Below, in pieces: positions 1 through 8,962 of a stretch of 46,191 bases of DNA. A program made the position numbers and the translations under genes. Position 1 is the stretch's first letter, and each line of letters starts with the position of its first letter. Source of the DNA: JAICIG01 sp035532215 (GTDB lineage: Bacteria; Planctomycetota; Planctomycetia; Pirellulales; JAICIG01). The stretch covers positions 1-46,191 of the forward strand of contig DATKRK010000410.1 in the NCBI GenBank assembly GCA_035532215.1. The letters are read 5' to 3'. A model generated the notes under the pieces. The model did no database searches, was not told the DNA's origin, and saw only the letters and a program-made list of their open reading frames with translations.

Positions 1-174
1 ATCAAGTATTCGCAGCTTCACCCGCAACCGACCGAAGTGCGCGACGCGTTCATCGCCGTGCGGCGAGCCGAAGATTGGCCGAAGGTGCTCGATCGCTATT
101 ACGCCGAAGATCTGCCCGGCCGTTATCCCGAGCCCGACGACGGGGTCGAATCGGACTGCACGCAAGCGGCGTGA
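1..174 (+). CDS. C-terminal fragment of an unrecognised protein
   Basis: An open frame runs from the first base to a TGA at 172-174 and encodes 57 residues, so the gene begins outside the window. The visible tail is charged and hydrophilic (segments such as EVRDAFIAVRRAEDWPKVLDRYY) and ends in an acidic stretch with PEPDDGVE. It shows no membrane segment and no motif I recognise. Codon use is GC-rich at third positions, as in neighbouring genes, which supports a real gene end. It is followed by a large inverted repeat that may act in transcription termination. I cannot assign a function. Confidence 0.6.
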   Translation: MKYSQLHPQPTEVRDAFIAVRRAEDWPKVLDRYYAEDLPGRYPEPDDGVESDCTQAA

Positions 175-190
175 AGAGTGGGGCGGAAGT

Positions 191-332
191 TCACGCGGAG
201 TCGCGGAGCCGCGGAGAGCAAATAACGTCCCTATCCCCAGCCCCCCTGAAACTCAGTTGCTGCGTTTCTTTGCCGTCTCATTCGGTGCTGAGAGCGTTTC
301 TTGGAACTCCGCGGCTCCGCGCCTCCGCGTGA
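191..332. repeat. Inverted repeat, GGAG/CCGCG-rich dispersed element, copy 1
   Basis: The arm at 191-215 and the reverse complement of 308-332 agree at 24 of 25 positions by eye, with about 92 bases between them. The arm core is GCGGAGCCGCGGA preceded by TCACGCGGAG. A degenerate copy of the same element lies at 31300-31359. The rest of 175-350 contains no gene. The element sits between the fragment at the left edge and the 3' end of queG, so it could form a terminator-like stem for both strands; that role is inference. Confidence 0.8.
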
Positions 333-350
333 GAACTCGATAGGGCGTGG

Positions 351-1502
351 TCAGTTCTCCAGCGCCGCCAGCAATTCGCCCCGCACATCGCGATCGGCTT
401 CGATTTCTAAGCGTTCTTGTAATGCGGCTTTTGCTTCGGGACTTCCGAATTGCCCGAGCGCCCAGGCGCACGCGCCGCGGACCACTGGCTCGAGGTCGTG
501 CAAGCCGCGTACCAGCGCGGCAATTCCGCCGGCGAAGCGCTGATTGCCCAGCACGATTGCGGCGTTGCGCAGAATGCCGCGACGCTTGGGGCGCCACAAG
601 TGCGTGTGGCGAAATCGGCGACGGAACGCCTCATCGTCCAGCTCGAACAGCGCGATCAGATCGAGCGGGTTCTCGTCCGGCGCCGGCTGAAAGGCCGGCT
701 CGTCGCTCGCCGGCGCCCGGCGGTTCCAAGGGCAGACCTCCTGGCAAACGTCGCAGCCCAACAGCCAATCGCCGATGCCGCCGCGCATCGCTACGGGCGG
801 GTTGGAACGCAGTTCGATCGTCAGATAGCTGATGCAGCGGCGGCTATCGAGCACGTAGGGCGCGACAAACGCCTGCGTAGGGCAAGCGTCGAGACACGCA
901 CGGCACGTTCCGCAGTGATCGGCGGCGTGCGGTTCGTCGTATTGCAGTACCGCGTCGGTCGCCAGCGCGGCCAAAAAGAACCAACTGCCTAGCTGCTTGT
1001 TCAGCAGCAGCGTATTCTTGCCGATCCAGCCCAGCCCCGCCAATTGAGCGAACTCGCGCTCCAACAGCGGCGCCGTATCGACCACGCCGCGAACCGCCGA
1101 GCCGGGAGATCGCTGGCGCAGAAACTCAGCCAGGCGCCGCAGCCGCTCGTGAATCAGATCGTGATAGTCGGCGCCCCAAGCATACCGTGAAACGCGGCCT
1201 TGCCCCGGAGCAGCCGGCTGTGGCTCCGCCGTGCGGTAGTTCATGGCCAACAGCAGCAGGCTGCGGGCGCCTTCGAGCACATGCCGCGGATGCTCGTATG
1301 CCAGCCGCCGCCGAGCAAGATATTCCATTTCGCCCGCATAACCGGCCGACAGCCAATCCTGGAAGCGATGAATGCCCGCCGGCGTGACGGCGGGGCAAGC
1401 GCCGGCCAGCGCGAACCCGAGACGCGCCGCTTCGGCTTTGAGCGCGGCGGTCAGTTCGGCCGGATCGTTGGTGGAGCTTGCCATGCCATCGATCTTACTC
1501 AT
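351..1502 (-). CDS. queG: Epoxyqueuosine reductase QueG
   Basis: This cytoplasmic cobalamin and iron-sulfur enzyme reduces epoxyqueuosine to queuosine, the last step of queuosine synthesis in the wobble base of GUN-decoding tRNAs. The 383-residue product has the QueG order: an N-terminal substrate and cobalamin region with the likely catalytic Asp142 in VDTAPLLER and the GWIGKNTLL segment; two [4Fe-4S] ferredoxin motifs, CGTCRACLDACP (Cys197, 200, 203, 207) and CDVCQEVCPWNR (Cys250, 253, 257); and a C-terminal HEAT-like stretch from about 310. The frame stays open 129 codons further upstream, but that part is Arg-rich shadow sequence overlapping ggt. I therefore start at the ATG at 1502; a second ATG at 1484 would give 377 residues. 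It lies 32 bases downstream of ggt on the same strand and is probably cotranscribed. No other queuosine gene is visible here. Confidence 0.95.
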   Translation of the reverse strand: MSKIDGMASSTNDPAELTAALKAEAARLGFALAGACPAVTPAGIHRFQDWLSAGYAGEMEYLARRRLAYEHPRHVLEGARSLLLLAMNYRTAEPQPAAPGQGRVSRYAWGADYHDLIHERLRRLAEFLRQRSPGSAVRGVVDTAPLLEREFAQLAGLGWIGKNTLLLNKQLGSWFFLAALATDAVLQYDEPHAADHCGTCRACLDACPTQAFVAPYVLDSRRCISYLTIELRSNPPVAMRGGIGDWLLGCDVCQEVCPWNRRAPASDEPAFQPAPDENPLDLIALFELDDEAFRRRFRHTHLWRPKRRGILRNAAIVLGNQRFAGGIAALVRGLHDLEPVVRGACAWALGQFGSPEAKAALQERLEIEADRDVRGELLAALEN

Positions 1503-1534
1503 CTGTCCGCAAATTCTCTTCTCGGCAGTCCCGT

Positions 1535-3268
1535 TCAATACCCTGCCGCGCAGCCGTCTTTGCGCGGGTCGCTGCCGCCGGCCAGCGTGCCGTGCTGGCG
1601 ATCGATGCGGATCGCCTGATAGCCGCCAAAACCGCCGCGGGCCCGGCTGACGCGGTGGCCTTTCTTTCGCAACTCGGCGATCGCCTCGTCGGAAATGCCC
1701 GACTCGACCATCAGCGTTCCGCCTTGTGCCTCGGCGGCCAGCCCGGTCGGCGTGGCGCTGCCGGCGTGGCGGATGCGGGCGGCGTCGCCGGCGGCTTGCA
1801 CGTTCATGCCGAAATCGATCATGTTCACCAGCACTTGCACGTGCCCTTGCGGTTGCATGTCGCCTCCCATCACGCCGAAGGCCAGCCACGGCTCGCCATC
1901 CTTGGTGACCATCGCCGGAATGATCGTGTGAAAAGGCCGCTTGTGCGGCTCCAAGCGGTTCAGGTGGTCTTCTTGCAATGCGAACAATGCGCCGCGATTC
2001 TGCAACACGAACCCCACGTCGCCGGGCACGACCTGCGAGCCGAAACCGTAGTAGTTGCTCTGAATGAACGAACAGCAGTTGCGATCCTTGTCGACCAAGA
2101 CCATATAGATCGTGTCGCCGTGCTCGAGCCTGGCGTCGCCCGCGGGTACGTCGGTCGCCGCGCGCTGGGGATCGATCAGCTTGCGGCGTTTGTCGGCGTA
2201 AGCTTTTGAAATCAGTTCGGCGACAGGCAGGCGGTTGAAATCCGGATCGCTATAGAACTTCGCCCGATCGGCGAAGGCCAGCTTCTTGGCTTCGGTGAGC
2301 AGGTGCAGATACTGCGGGCTGCCCGGCCCGAGTGCGGCCAGGTCGTAGCCTTCGAGCAGATTGAGCATTTCGAGCGCGGCGATGCCTTGCCCATTGGGCG
2401 GCAGTTCCCAGACGTCGTAGCCGCGGTAGTTCGTGCTGACCGGCTCGATCCAATCGTTTTTGTGGTCGGCGAAATCGCGCAGCGAGAAATAGCCGCCGTT
2501 TTTTTCGCTGAAGGCCACGATCTTGCGGGCGATCTCGCCGCGATAGAAAGCGTCTCGCCCGCTCTCGGCGATCGCCCGATAGCTGGCGGCCAGCCGCGGA
2601 TTGCGAAACATCTCGCCTTCCGCCGGCGCCCGGCCGCCGGGCAGATAGGTCTGGGCCGATTCGGGCCAGCGGCCAAGCTTTTCTTCGGAGGCTTGCCAAT
2701 CGCGGGCGATCACCTCGCTGACCGGGAAACCGCGCTCGGCGTATGCGATCGCAGGCTGAAGCAACTCGGCGACCGGCCGCGTGCCGAAACGATCGGCCAA
2801 ATCAAACCAGCCCGCCACACAGCCCGGCACGGACCACGAGAGCGGCCCCTCGTCGGGAATTTGATTCAAACGCAACTTGAGGAACACGTCTCTCGACAGC
2901 CCGTAGGGACTGCGCCCGCTGGCGTTCAGCCCGTATAGCTTTTTGGTTTTGGCGTCCCAATACATCACGAACAGATCGCCGCCGATGCCGCAGCTCATCG
3001 GCTCGACGAGGCCGATTACGGCGTTGGCCGCAATCGCCGCATCGGCCGCGTTGCCGCCGCGTTTGAGCACGTCGAGCCCCGCTTCGACGGCCAGCGGCTG
3101 GCTCGTGGCGACCATGCCGCGTTCTGCCACGATCGCCGAGCGGCTTTGGTGCGGGTTGGCGGTTGGCCGATCGTAGCCGGCCGCGAAACAGTTTCTGGTC
3201 ATAGCGTCACCCAGCAATGCGTCACCCAGCAGTACGACCCAAACGAGATAGACGGCACAATGCGGCAT
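1535..3268 (-). CDS. ggt: Gamma-glutamyltransferase (Ggt)
   Basis: This is an exported N-terminal-nucleophile hydrolase that cleaves gamma-glutamyl bonds of glutathione and related peptides, made as a precursor that cuts itself into two subunits. The 577-residue product matches the usual length. Residues 1-29 form a hydrophobic signal-like segment. The large-subunit signature GMVATSQPLAVEAG and the glycine-rich CGIGGDLF are present. The predicted autoprocessing nucleophile is Thr386 in HGDTIYMVLVD, followed by the small subunit containing SFIQSNYYGFGS. The common Thr-Thr-His context is Thr-Ile-Tyr here, a modest departure. The frame opens upstream to 3400, but the ATG at 3268 gives the signal peptide directly. 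The divergent desaturase gene starts about 300 bases away, and that gap holds only promoters as far as I can see. Confidence 0.93.
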   Translation of the reverse strand: MPHCAVYLVWVVLLGDALLGDAMTRNCFAAGYDRPTANPHQSRSAIVAERGMVATSQPLAVEAGLDVLKRGGNAADAAIAANAVIGLVEPMSCGIGGDLFVMYWDAKTKKLYGLNASGRSPYGLSRDVFLKLRLNQIPDEGPLSWSVPGCVAGWFDLADRFGTRPVAELLQPAIAYAERGFPVSEVIARDWQASEEKLGRWPESAQTYLPGGRAPAEGEMFRNPRLAASYRAIAESGRDAFYRGEIARKIVAFSEKNGGYFSLRDFADHKNDWIEPVSTNYRGYDVWELPPNGQGIAALEMLNLLEGYDLAALGPGSPQYLHLLTEAKKLAFADRAKFYSDPDFNRLPVAELISKAYADKRRKLIDPQRAATDVPAGDARLEHGDTIYMVLVDKDRNCCSFIQSNYYGFGSQVVPGDVGFVLQNRGALFALQEDHLNRLEPHKRPFHTIIPAMVTKDGEPWLAFGVMGGDMQPQGHVQVLVNMIDFGMNVQAAGDAARIRHAGSATPTGLAAEAQGGTLMVESGISDEAIAELRKKGHRVSRARGGFGGYQAIRIDRQHGTLAGGSDPRKDGCAAGY

Positions 3269-3567
3269 GGTTTGGCGCCTCGGAGGGGTGCGACGATCGC
3301 GGCTTTCTTCACCGCCGGCATCTACTCTACTGCCCGCACTGGCGGGATGCCACAGGCTTTGGCTTGCGTGCATCGCGCTGCCAATGGGCGAACGGGCCAA
3401 ATTTTACGCTTCTTTTACACGGCTTCGACGGGCAGGTGACACATGAAAATCCGAGGAACTTTACAATTCGACGAACGTCGATCCGGGAGCGACGATGAGT
3501 CGGCAGACTGTCGCCGCATGCCTTACCGAAAATCAATAGGACATTGCCTCAAAGAAGGATGACTCGC

Positions 3568-4587
3568 GTGACGATTGAGTTGGCTAATACTGATGTAATG
3601 GACGCTGAAAAATCCGCCTTGGCCCCTGCGGTTTTGGAACCGCCCGCTACGGCCGAAAATTCTTCGGAATCGCTCGTCATTGAGCGAGACGCCGCCGAAA
3701 CCGAAATTGACGTCATTGATGCCGAAAGGCGACACTGGCAAAACGGGCTCGATTGGCCCGTGGTAATCTGGATCGCCGCCGTTCACCTGGGTTTGCTGGC
3801 GGCGCCATTCTATTTCACTTGGAAAGCCGTGGCCGTGATGGCCTTTTTGCACTGGTTGACCGGCGGCGTCGGCGTTTGCCTGGGCTATCACCGGCAACTG
3901 ACGCACGGCAGCTTTTCGACGTATCGCCCGGTGCGATATCTGTTGGCCGTGCTGGGCGGATTGTCGGGCGAAGGCTCCGCGCTGACCTGGGTGGCCAATC
4001 ATCGCAAGCATCACGTCTTCAGCGACCAGGACGGCGACCCGCACTCGCCGCGCGACGGCGGACTTTGGAGCCACATGCTGTGGTTCATGCCCAACTTCGG
4101 CCCCAAGTACAACGCTGAACTGCACCGCCGCTACGCCCCCGACCTGGTCAAAGATCGGGGCATGGCGAGATTGCACGCGATGTTTTTGCCGAGCCACTTG
4201 CTGCTAGCCGGACTGTTGTTCGCCATCGGCTATTTCGGCTGGGACGCTTACACGGGCGCCTCGTTTGTGGCCTGGGGCATGTTCGTGCGGCTGGTCGGCG
4301 TGTTGCACGTGACTTGGTTCGTCAATTCAGCCAGCCATATGTGGGGCTATCGGAATTACGAAACCAGCGACGACAGTCGCAACCTGTGGTGGGTCGGGCT
4401 GCTCGCCTACGGCGAAGGCTGGCATAACAATCATCATGCCTTCCAGCGGATGGCCCGGCACGGCCATAAATGGTGGGAATTGGACGTCACCTACCTGACC
4501 ATCTTGGCGATGGAGAAGCTCGGGCTGGCTTGGGATGTGGTCCACGACGTGCCCGCTCGGCGCCGCGCCCCCGGCGAAGCAGGTTAA
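3568..4587 (+). CDS. Membrane fatty-acid desaturase (delta-9 acyl-CoA/lipid type)
   Basis: This is an integral membrane di-iron enzyme that inserts a double bond into acyl chains, tuning membrane fluidity. The three histidine boxes are complete: HRQLTH (His108 to His113), HRKHH (145-149) and HNNHH near residue 289. They are interleaved with hydrophobic helices, for example about 66-98 and 209-230. About 55 residues of acidic, probably disordered sequence precede the first helix. Start choice: AAGGA at 3556-3560-region is ideally spaced for the GTG at 3568, whereas the ATG at 3559 overlaps that same Shine-Dalgarno and a TTG lies at 3544; the protein would be 339 residues from GTG. A strong intrinsic terminator follows. 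Family membership is firm; substrate and position specificity are inferred from the family. Confidence 0.93.
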   Translation: MTIELANTDVMDAEKSALAPAVLEPPATAENSSESLVIERDAAETEIDVIDAERRHWQNGLDWPVVIWIAAVHLGLLAAPFYFTWKAVAVMAFLHWLTGGVGVCLGYHRQLTHGSFSTYRPVRYLLAVLGGLSGEGSALTWVANHRKHHVFSDQDGDPHSPRDGGLWSHMLWFMPNFGPKYNAELHRRYAPDLVKDRGMARLHAMFLPSHLLLAGLLFAIGYFGWDAYTGASFVAWGMFVRLVGVLHVTWFVNSASHMWGYRNYETSDDSRNLWWVGLLAYGEGWHNNHHAFQRMARHGHKWWELDVTYLTILAMEKLGLAWDVVHDVPARRRAPGEAG

Positions 4588-4641
4588 TCGTCGATCTCGA
4601 TTGGGAATCGGCTCCGGGGCAGGCGCTGCGAGAGATGCGAG

Positions 4642-4675
4642 CACGCGCGTCTGCGTTTAGGCGCGCGTGTTTTTT
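4642..4675 (+). terminator. Rho-independent terminator of the desaturase gene
   Basis: A perfect 8-bp stem (4642-4649 with 4662-4669, sequence CACGCGCG) with a 12-base loop is followed by six T residues at 4670-4675. It lies 54 bases after the desaturase stop. The TAA stop of the convergent zinc-ribbon gene (4657-4659) sits inside the loop, so the final codons of that gene form the 3' arm. Confidence 0.8.
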
Positions 4676-5082
4676 CGCAGCGCCCATAGCGGGACCAACA
4701 GCGCGGCATACGCCAGCGTTTCCAGGCCGAGAATGGCAAAGAACGGCCGGATTGCCATCGAGACGCCCCCTGCGCCCCCGAGCTGCGGGGCAAGTTGCGA
4801 CTCCGCGTGGGCGTGCAAAAGCGCCCAGACGCCCGTCAGAGCGAACAGCCCTGCCCAGAGCAATGTCGCCGCGAGCATCAAGGCATTGATGATTCGAGCG
4901 TCCGGCCGCCTCGGCGGGGAAGCGGCCGGCTTGCGCTCGGACGCCGCTGTCTCGACGGCGTCCTTGGGAGCCGGAATGCAGAACAGATGTCCGCACCACG
5001 GACAAGAGAGCATCCGGTCATACATCTCCGGCGTGAGTTTGAAGGATCTCTGGCACTGGGGGCATGCAGATGCTTTGCCCAT
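4657..5082 (-). CDS. Small zinc-ribbon membrane protein, function unknown
   Basis: The 141-residue product begins with a treble-clef or zinc-ribbon-like domain: CPQC (Cys7, Cys10) and CPWC (Cys27, Cys30), resembling MJ0042-type fingers. A Pro/Ala-rich linker follows, then two hydrophobic helices (about 66-90 and 108-133). The layout, a cytoplasmic Zn finger plus two membrane helices, is common in planctomycetes but has no established role. The gene converges on the desaturase gene and its 3' end overlaps that gene's terminator. The ATG at 5082 is the only sensible start. I cannot name a function. Confidence 0.75.
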   Translation of the reverse strand: MGKASACPQCQRSFKLTPEMYDRMLSCPWCGHLFCIPAPKDAVETAASERKPAASPPRRPDARIINALMLAATLLWAGLFALTGVWALLHAHAESQLAPQLGGAGGVSMAIRPFFAILGLETLAYAALLVPLWALRKNTRA

Positions 5083-5455
5083 GGTCGGATTCTCCCGCTA
5101 TTTCTTGCCCATAGCGCGGCGCCCGTCCTAGCCATCGGTTCGCCTTGGTCGATTGGCGGCTGCGAGGAGAATGCTGCGCCATGCGGCCGGGGGCTTCCAA
5201 ATAAAACTATGTATGTCGCAAGTCGACGTTGTCAAAACATCCGCGAGCTTTCGGCTTGAGGTTCGCTGTACCGCGGGCTCTGTCGGGGATTTTCTGCATC
5301 AACCCGCTGGTTTAGCAAGTCAGCCAGGCTCGTTCCTGATCCTACGACAAACCGTCGCGCCGCTTCTCTGCCTTTATTCGATGGCCGCTTGAGATCGCCC
5401 AACTCGCGATCGTTTGCGCCTTGTGTTTTTGCTTTTTCCACGAGGAAGACGCGGC
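5083..5455. other. Intergenic stretch without a recognisable gene
   Basis: The sequence between the zinc-ribbon gene start and the relic at 5456 contains only short unconvincing frames. I see no tRNA, strong hairpin or homology-like segment. It presumably holds the promoter of the minus-strand zinc-ribbon gene and the decayed 5' part of the neighbouring relic. Confidence 0.5.
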
Positions 5456-5653
5456 AATGGCCCCACGGGCCCAGGCCGAGGGCTGCCGCCGCAGCGGTTT
5501 GAACTGGGGCAAATCTTCCCGCCGCCGCTGATCGAGGACTTGAACCTGACCGGCGACCAAAAAGCCGCACTCGAGGCCGTCAAGAATGACTTGAAGGCCA
5601 AGTTGCAAAAGTTGATGACCGCCGAACAGCGGCGGAAGATCGATCAAGAAGTC
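5456..5653 (+). pseudogene. Relic of an LTxxQK-type small secreted protein
   Basis: The frame at 5456-5653 encodes a Gly/Pro-rich lead followed by PPPLIEDLNLTGDQKAA and then LQKLMTAEQRRKIDQ. This matches a pattern I know from many planctomycete secreted proteins, where a flexible Gly/Pro stretch precedes L-T-x-x-Q-K and L-T-x-E-Q-R helices. No start codon with a signal peptide lies upstream in this frame. After DQEV the frame runs into Arg-rich non-protein-like sequence that extends through the tRNA gene. It is best read as the middle of a decayed gene. An alternative is a short functional fragment, but there is no translation signal. Confidence 0.5.
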
Positions 5654-5771
5654 AGTCTATGCGCACACGGACGGGGACGTGCAACCGGTCTATATGCTCG
5701 CGCGCCGAGTGGAAACGCGAGCAGTCGGCGCATAACGCCGCTTTCACGCTCACCAGCGCCCAAGACGCCAG

Positions 5772-5857
5772 TGGCCGAGGCGGGGTTCGAACCCGCACGC
5801 CGGTTACCCGACACGGGATTTTAAGTCCCGGGCGTCTGCCAATTCCGCCACTCGGCC
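5772..5857 (-). tRNA. tRNA-Leu, anticodon UAA
   Basis: Read on the minus strand, the 7-bp acceptor stem GGCCGAG pairs with CTCGGCC, followed by discriminator A at 5772. The D arm has TGGCGGAATTGGCAGACGC. The anticodon arm CGGGA-CTTAAAA-TCCCG places UAA at 5823-5821. A long class II variable arm (GTGTCGGGTAACCGGC region) and a T arm with GGTTCGAACCCC are present. Length is 86 nt. The 3' CCA is not encoded, since CTG follows the discriminator. The class II arm and anticodon identify leucine. Confidence 0.96.
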
Positions 5858-6119
5858 GTTCGCGATGTTTTCAGCGTTTTTCGCTGGTTGCCTTCACAGA
5901 ATACCTCCCGGCCGCACAGAATCATAGTCGGAGGGGTTCGTGACGGTCGAAAGGCCGAAACTGTAGCGATGGTTACAGCACGGCGAGTGACGCGTCACGA
6001 TTTACTTGCAGAGGCATCGCCTCGGGCCGATGAAGGGATGACTGTATTGAGCGCCGCCTACGCCGCGGCGGTCTCACCCGGCGACTGAATCGCCGGGAGA
6101 ACTCAAGGCAGAGCTCCGC

Positions 6120-8852
6120 TCAATCGTCAGCCATGGCTCGCGACAAGTCGAGCGCGACGAAGTCGAGCAGTTCCTTGTCGCTGAGTTCGGTGAGCTTCGT
6201 TTCGCCCCCCTGGTTCAAGATCTCGTCGGCCAACTGCTGTTTGTCTTGGATCGTGCGGTCGATCCGCTCTTCGAGCGTGCCGCGGCAGACGAACTTGTGA
6301 ACCAGCACGTTCTTCTTCTGCCCGATGCGAAACGCGCGGTCGGTGGCCTGGTTTTCCACGGCCGGGTTCCACCAGCGATCGAAGTGGACCACGTGCGAAG
6401 CCGCCGTCAGGTTCAGCCCGGTGCCGCCGGCCTTGAGCGAAATCACGAAAAACGGCGGTCCGTCGTCGGCCTGAAACTCGCGCACGAGCTGCTGGCGTTT
6501 GGCCACAGGCACGCCGCCGTGCAGCACCAGCCCGCCGCGGCCGAAGACTTCGGCCAGATAGCCGGCGAGCGGATCGCACAGCGTCTGAAACTGCGTGAAC
6601 ACCAGCACGCGTTCCTGCCGTTCGATAATCGGCTGGCAAATTTCCGCCAGCCGCTGAAACTTGCCGCTGTCGGCCGCCGCAAAATCGCTCTCGCCCAGAT
6701 ACTGCGACGGATGGTTGCAGATTTGCTTGAGTTGCATCAACGTCGAGAGCACCGCGCCGCGGCGGGCGATGCCTTCGGCGTTTTTCAACCGCGCTTGCAG
6801 TTCTTTCACCGCCCGCTCGTAGAGCGCAGCCTGCTTGCGGGCCAGGCCGCACTCAACGCGCATTTCGGTCTTGTCGGGCAAATCGGGGACGATCGCCGGA
6901 TCGGTCTTCAGCCGGCGGAGAATATAAGGCCGCACCAGCCGTCGCAAAGCGCCGAAAGCCTGGGCGTCTTGCTGCTTGTTCAGTTTCTTGACGAACTGCT
7001 TGAACTGCGTCGCCGAGCCCAGCAACCCGGGACAGCAGAAGTCGATGATCGACCAAAGATCGCCCAGATGGTTCTCGACCGGAGTGCCGGTGAGCGCAAT
7101 GCGGCCGGCGGCCTCGAGCCCTTTGACGGCGCGGGTTTGCGTGGCTGAGGCGTTCTTGATGGCTTGCGCCTCGTCGAGCACGACGAATTGCCAGGCCGGC
7201 CGCCGCAGCCACTCCATTCGCCGCACCAGGCCGTAAGTGGTGACGACCAGATCGAACGCCGCCAACTCGCGGCGCGGATCGGCCGCGACGCGGGCCAGTT
7301 CTTCGGCGTCGCACTCGGAACGGTGGGCGTAGAACACCCGCAGCGAAGGGGCAAACCGCTCGATTTCCTGCTTCCAATTGCCCACCAGCGACGCCGGCGC
7401 CACCAGCAAGCTGGGCCGCGCGCCCTCGCCTTTTTTCCCCCCGGCGGTTCGTTGACGCTCGACGAGCAGGTCGATCACCTGCACGGTTTTGCCCAGGCCC
7501 ATGTCGTCGGCCAGGCAGGCGCCCAGGCCGAGCCGCATCATGAACCACAACCAGCGCACGCCTTCGACCTGGTAAGGCCGCAGCGTGGCGCGCAGATTGG
7601 CTCCCGGTTGGATGCCGTCGACGCCGCCGGGCTCGCGGATGGACGCCAGCGTCTGCCGCAGCCAATCGCCGGCGGCGACGTGCGTCCAATCGGGCGTCGG
7701 CGGCGCCCCGTCGCCATCGAGCGCGGCGCCCGCCAACAGCCGCATCCCGCGAATGAAATCGATCCCTTCGGCGTACTCTTGTTCCAAGTGACGCCAGTGT
7801 TCGAGCGCTTGCTTGAGCTTTTCGCGATCGACCTCGACCCAGCGGCCGCGCAGCAGCAACAGCCCTTCGGTCGCCGCTAGAATCTGCCGCCGCTCGGCGT
7901 CGCTCAACGGTTCGCCATCGAGCGACAATTCGATCGAAAAGTCGAGCAGGCTGTCGGCGTCCAGCCGTGCGGTCGGTTCCTGGCCGATCCGCACCTGCAC
8001 TTCGGGCCGCAGCGGTCGCCGGGTTTTCCACCAATCGGGGACGCGGACCACCAACCCGCTGTCTTCCATCCGCGGCACGTCGCTCAGGAAGCGGTGCGCC
8101 TGAGCGATCGTCCAGGCCTGCGGTTGAAACAGGGCCCGGCTGTCGAGCAGTTCGCGGACCAGCTTGCTGTGTTCGGCGGCCCGCTGCACCGGGGCCAGCA
8201 GCGTCGCCAGCCGCGCCTGGTCCTTTTCGCCGGCATATTGTTTTAACGCTTCGGCCAGCGGCAGATGCTTGAGCCGCGCGTCGGCGCCCATGCGGTGCGT
8301 GTAGGTCGCCAGAAAGGCGAACGGCCGCGCCTCGTCGCGCTTGTTCTCGGCCAGGTGGAACGTGACGCGGCCGAGCAAATGCCAAACCGGATTGACGCTC
8401 CGCAAAAACGCTTCCGGCCCGCCGTTAAACGACGCCGCGCGGGTCAAAGCCAGTTCGGCCTGCTCTCGCCAAAGCCGCCGCAATAGCTCGTCCGTCAAAT
8501 ATTCCAGCCCGCGCATCGGCGGCGCCTGGGCGATGCGTTCTTCGAGTTCTTCGTCGGCCGGCGGCGGCAAGACTTCCGCCGCGTTGGCTTTCGCGGCCCG
8601 CGTCCAGGCTTCTTCGCCCAGGCCGCACAAGGCGTGAAAGAATCGCGAAGCCCACTCGCGCCAAAACACCAGCGACTGCGGCAGCGGTTCGCCCGTCGCC
8701 TTGGCGGCTAGGCAGAATAACCCTTCCGCACTCGATTCGGCAAACGTCTCGTCGAGCGCCTGCGCCGTGCCAGCAGACAACTCGGGCGCCGCTTGGGCAT
8801 CCGGCGAAAGCGCCAGCCGGCCGGCGGGCGTAATGGTGATCGAGCGACTCAT
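6120..8852 (-). CDS. SNF2-family DNA-dependent ATPase/helicase
   Basis: The 910-residue product is a superfamily-2 DNA translocase that should remodel protein-DNA complexes using ATP. Residues about 290-390 resemble the SNF2-associated domain (DUF3670), including an acidic LDGEPLSDAERRQILAA segment. The ATPase core follows: motif I in LADDMGLGKT near residue 450, the DEAQ box in VVLDEAQAIKN near 560, and TGTPVENHLGDLWSI. The C-terminal helicase lobe has LVFTQFQTL, the glycine-rich GLNLTAASHVVHFD, and motif VI ATDRAFRIGQ near 840. Length and order suit bacterial RapA/SNF2 relatives. The ATG at 8852 is chosen over an in-frame TTG two codons upstream. Such proteins often pair with a SWIM zinc-finger gene; none is visible here. 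It stands alone between tRNA-Leu and a sulfatase. Confidence 0.95.
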   Translation of the reverse strand: MSRSITITPAGRLALSPDAQAAPELSAGTAQALDETFAESSAEGLFCLAAKATGEPLPQSLVFWREWASRFFHALCGLGEEAWTRAAKANAAEVLPPPADEELEERIAQAPPMRGLEYLTDELLRRLWREQAELALTRAASFNGGPEAFLRSVNPVWHLLGRVTFHLAENKRDEARPFAFLATYTHRMGADARLKHLPLAEALKQYAGEKDQARLATLLAPVQRAAEHSKLVRELLDSRALFQPQAWTIAQAHRFLSDVPRMEDSGLVVRVPDWWKTRRPLRPEVQVRIGQEPTARLDADSLLDFSIELSLDGEPLSDAERRQILAATEGLLLLRGRWVEVDREKLKQALEHWRHLEQEYAEGIDFIRGMRLLAGAALDGDGAPPTPDWTHVAAGDWLRQTLASIREPGGVDGIQPGANLRATLRPYQVEGVRWLWFMMRLGLGACLADDMGLGKTVQVIDLLVERQRTAGGKKGEGARPSLLVAPASLVGNWKQEIERFAPSLRVFYAHRSECDAEELARVAADPRRELAAFDLVVTTYGLVRRMEWLRRPAWQFVVLDEAQAIKNASATQTRAVKGLEAAGRIALTGTPVENHLGDLWSIIDFCCPGLLGSATQFKQFVKKLNKQQDAQAFGALRRLVRPYILRRLKTDPAIVPDLPDKTEMRVECGLARKQAALYERAVKELQARLKNAEGIARRGAVLSTLMQLKQICNHPSQYLGESDFAAADSGKFQRLAEICQPIIERQERVLVFTQFQTLCDPLAGYLAEVFGRGGLVLHGGVPVAKRQQLVREFQADDGPPFFVISLKAGGTGLNLTAASHVVHFDRWWNPAVENQATDRAFRIGQKKNVLVHKFVCRGTLEERIDRTIQDKQQLADEILNQGGETKLTELSDKELLDFVALDLSRAMADD

Positions 8853-8962
8853 AACCAAAAGATATCGACGCCCCTTGGCTCGCGTCGAGGGGCCGTGAAC
8901 GGCAATTCGCCTGTTTCAGGGGCGCCAGGGGCGATCAAGCCTGCATCTTGTCGCCTGGTCGC

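Noticed and set aside
1503..1889. N-terminal extension of queG
   Set aside because: This part is Arg/Pro-rich, overlaps ggt antisense to nothing conserved, and QueG has its normal length from 1502.
5772..5857. tRNA-Leu as an integration site
   Set aside because: I looked for a duplicated tRNA 3' end nearby and saw none; the adjacent relic is not a mobile element.
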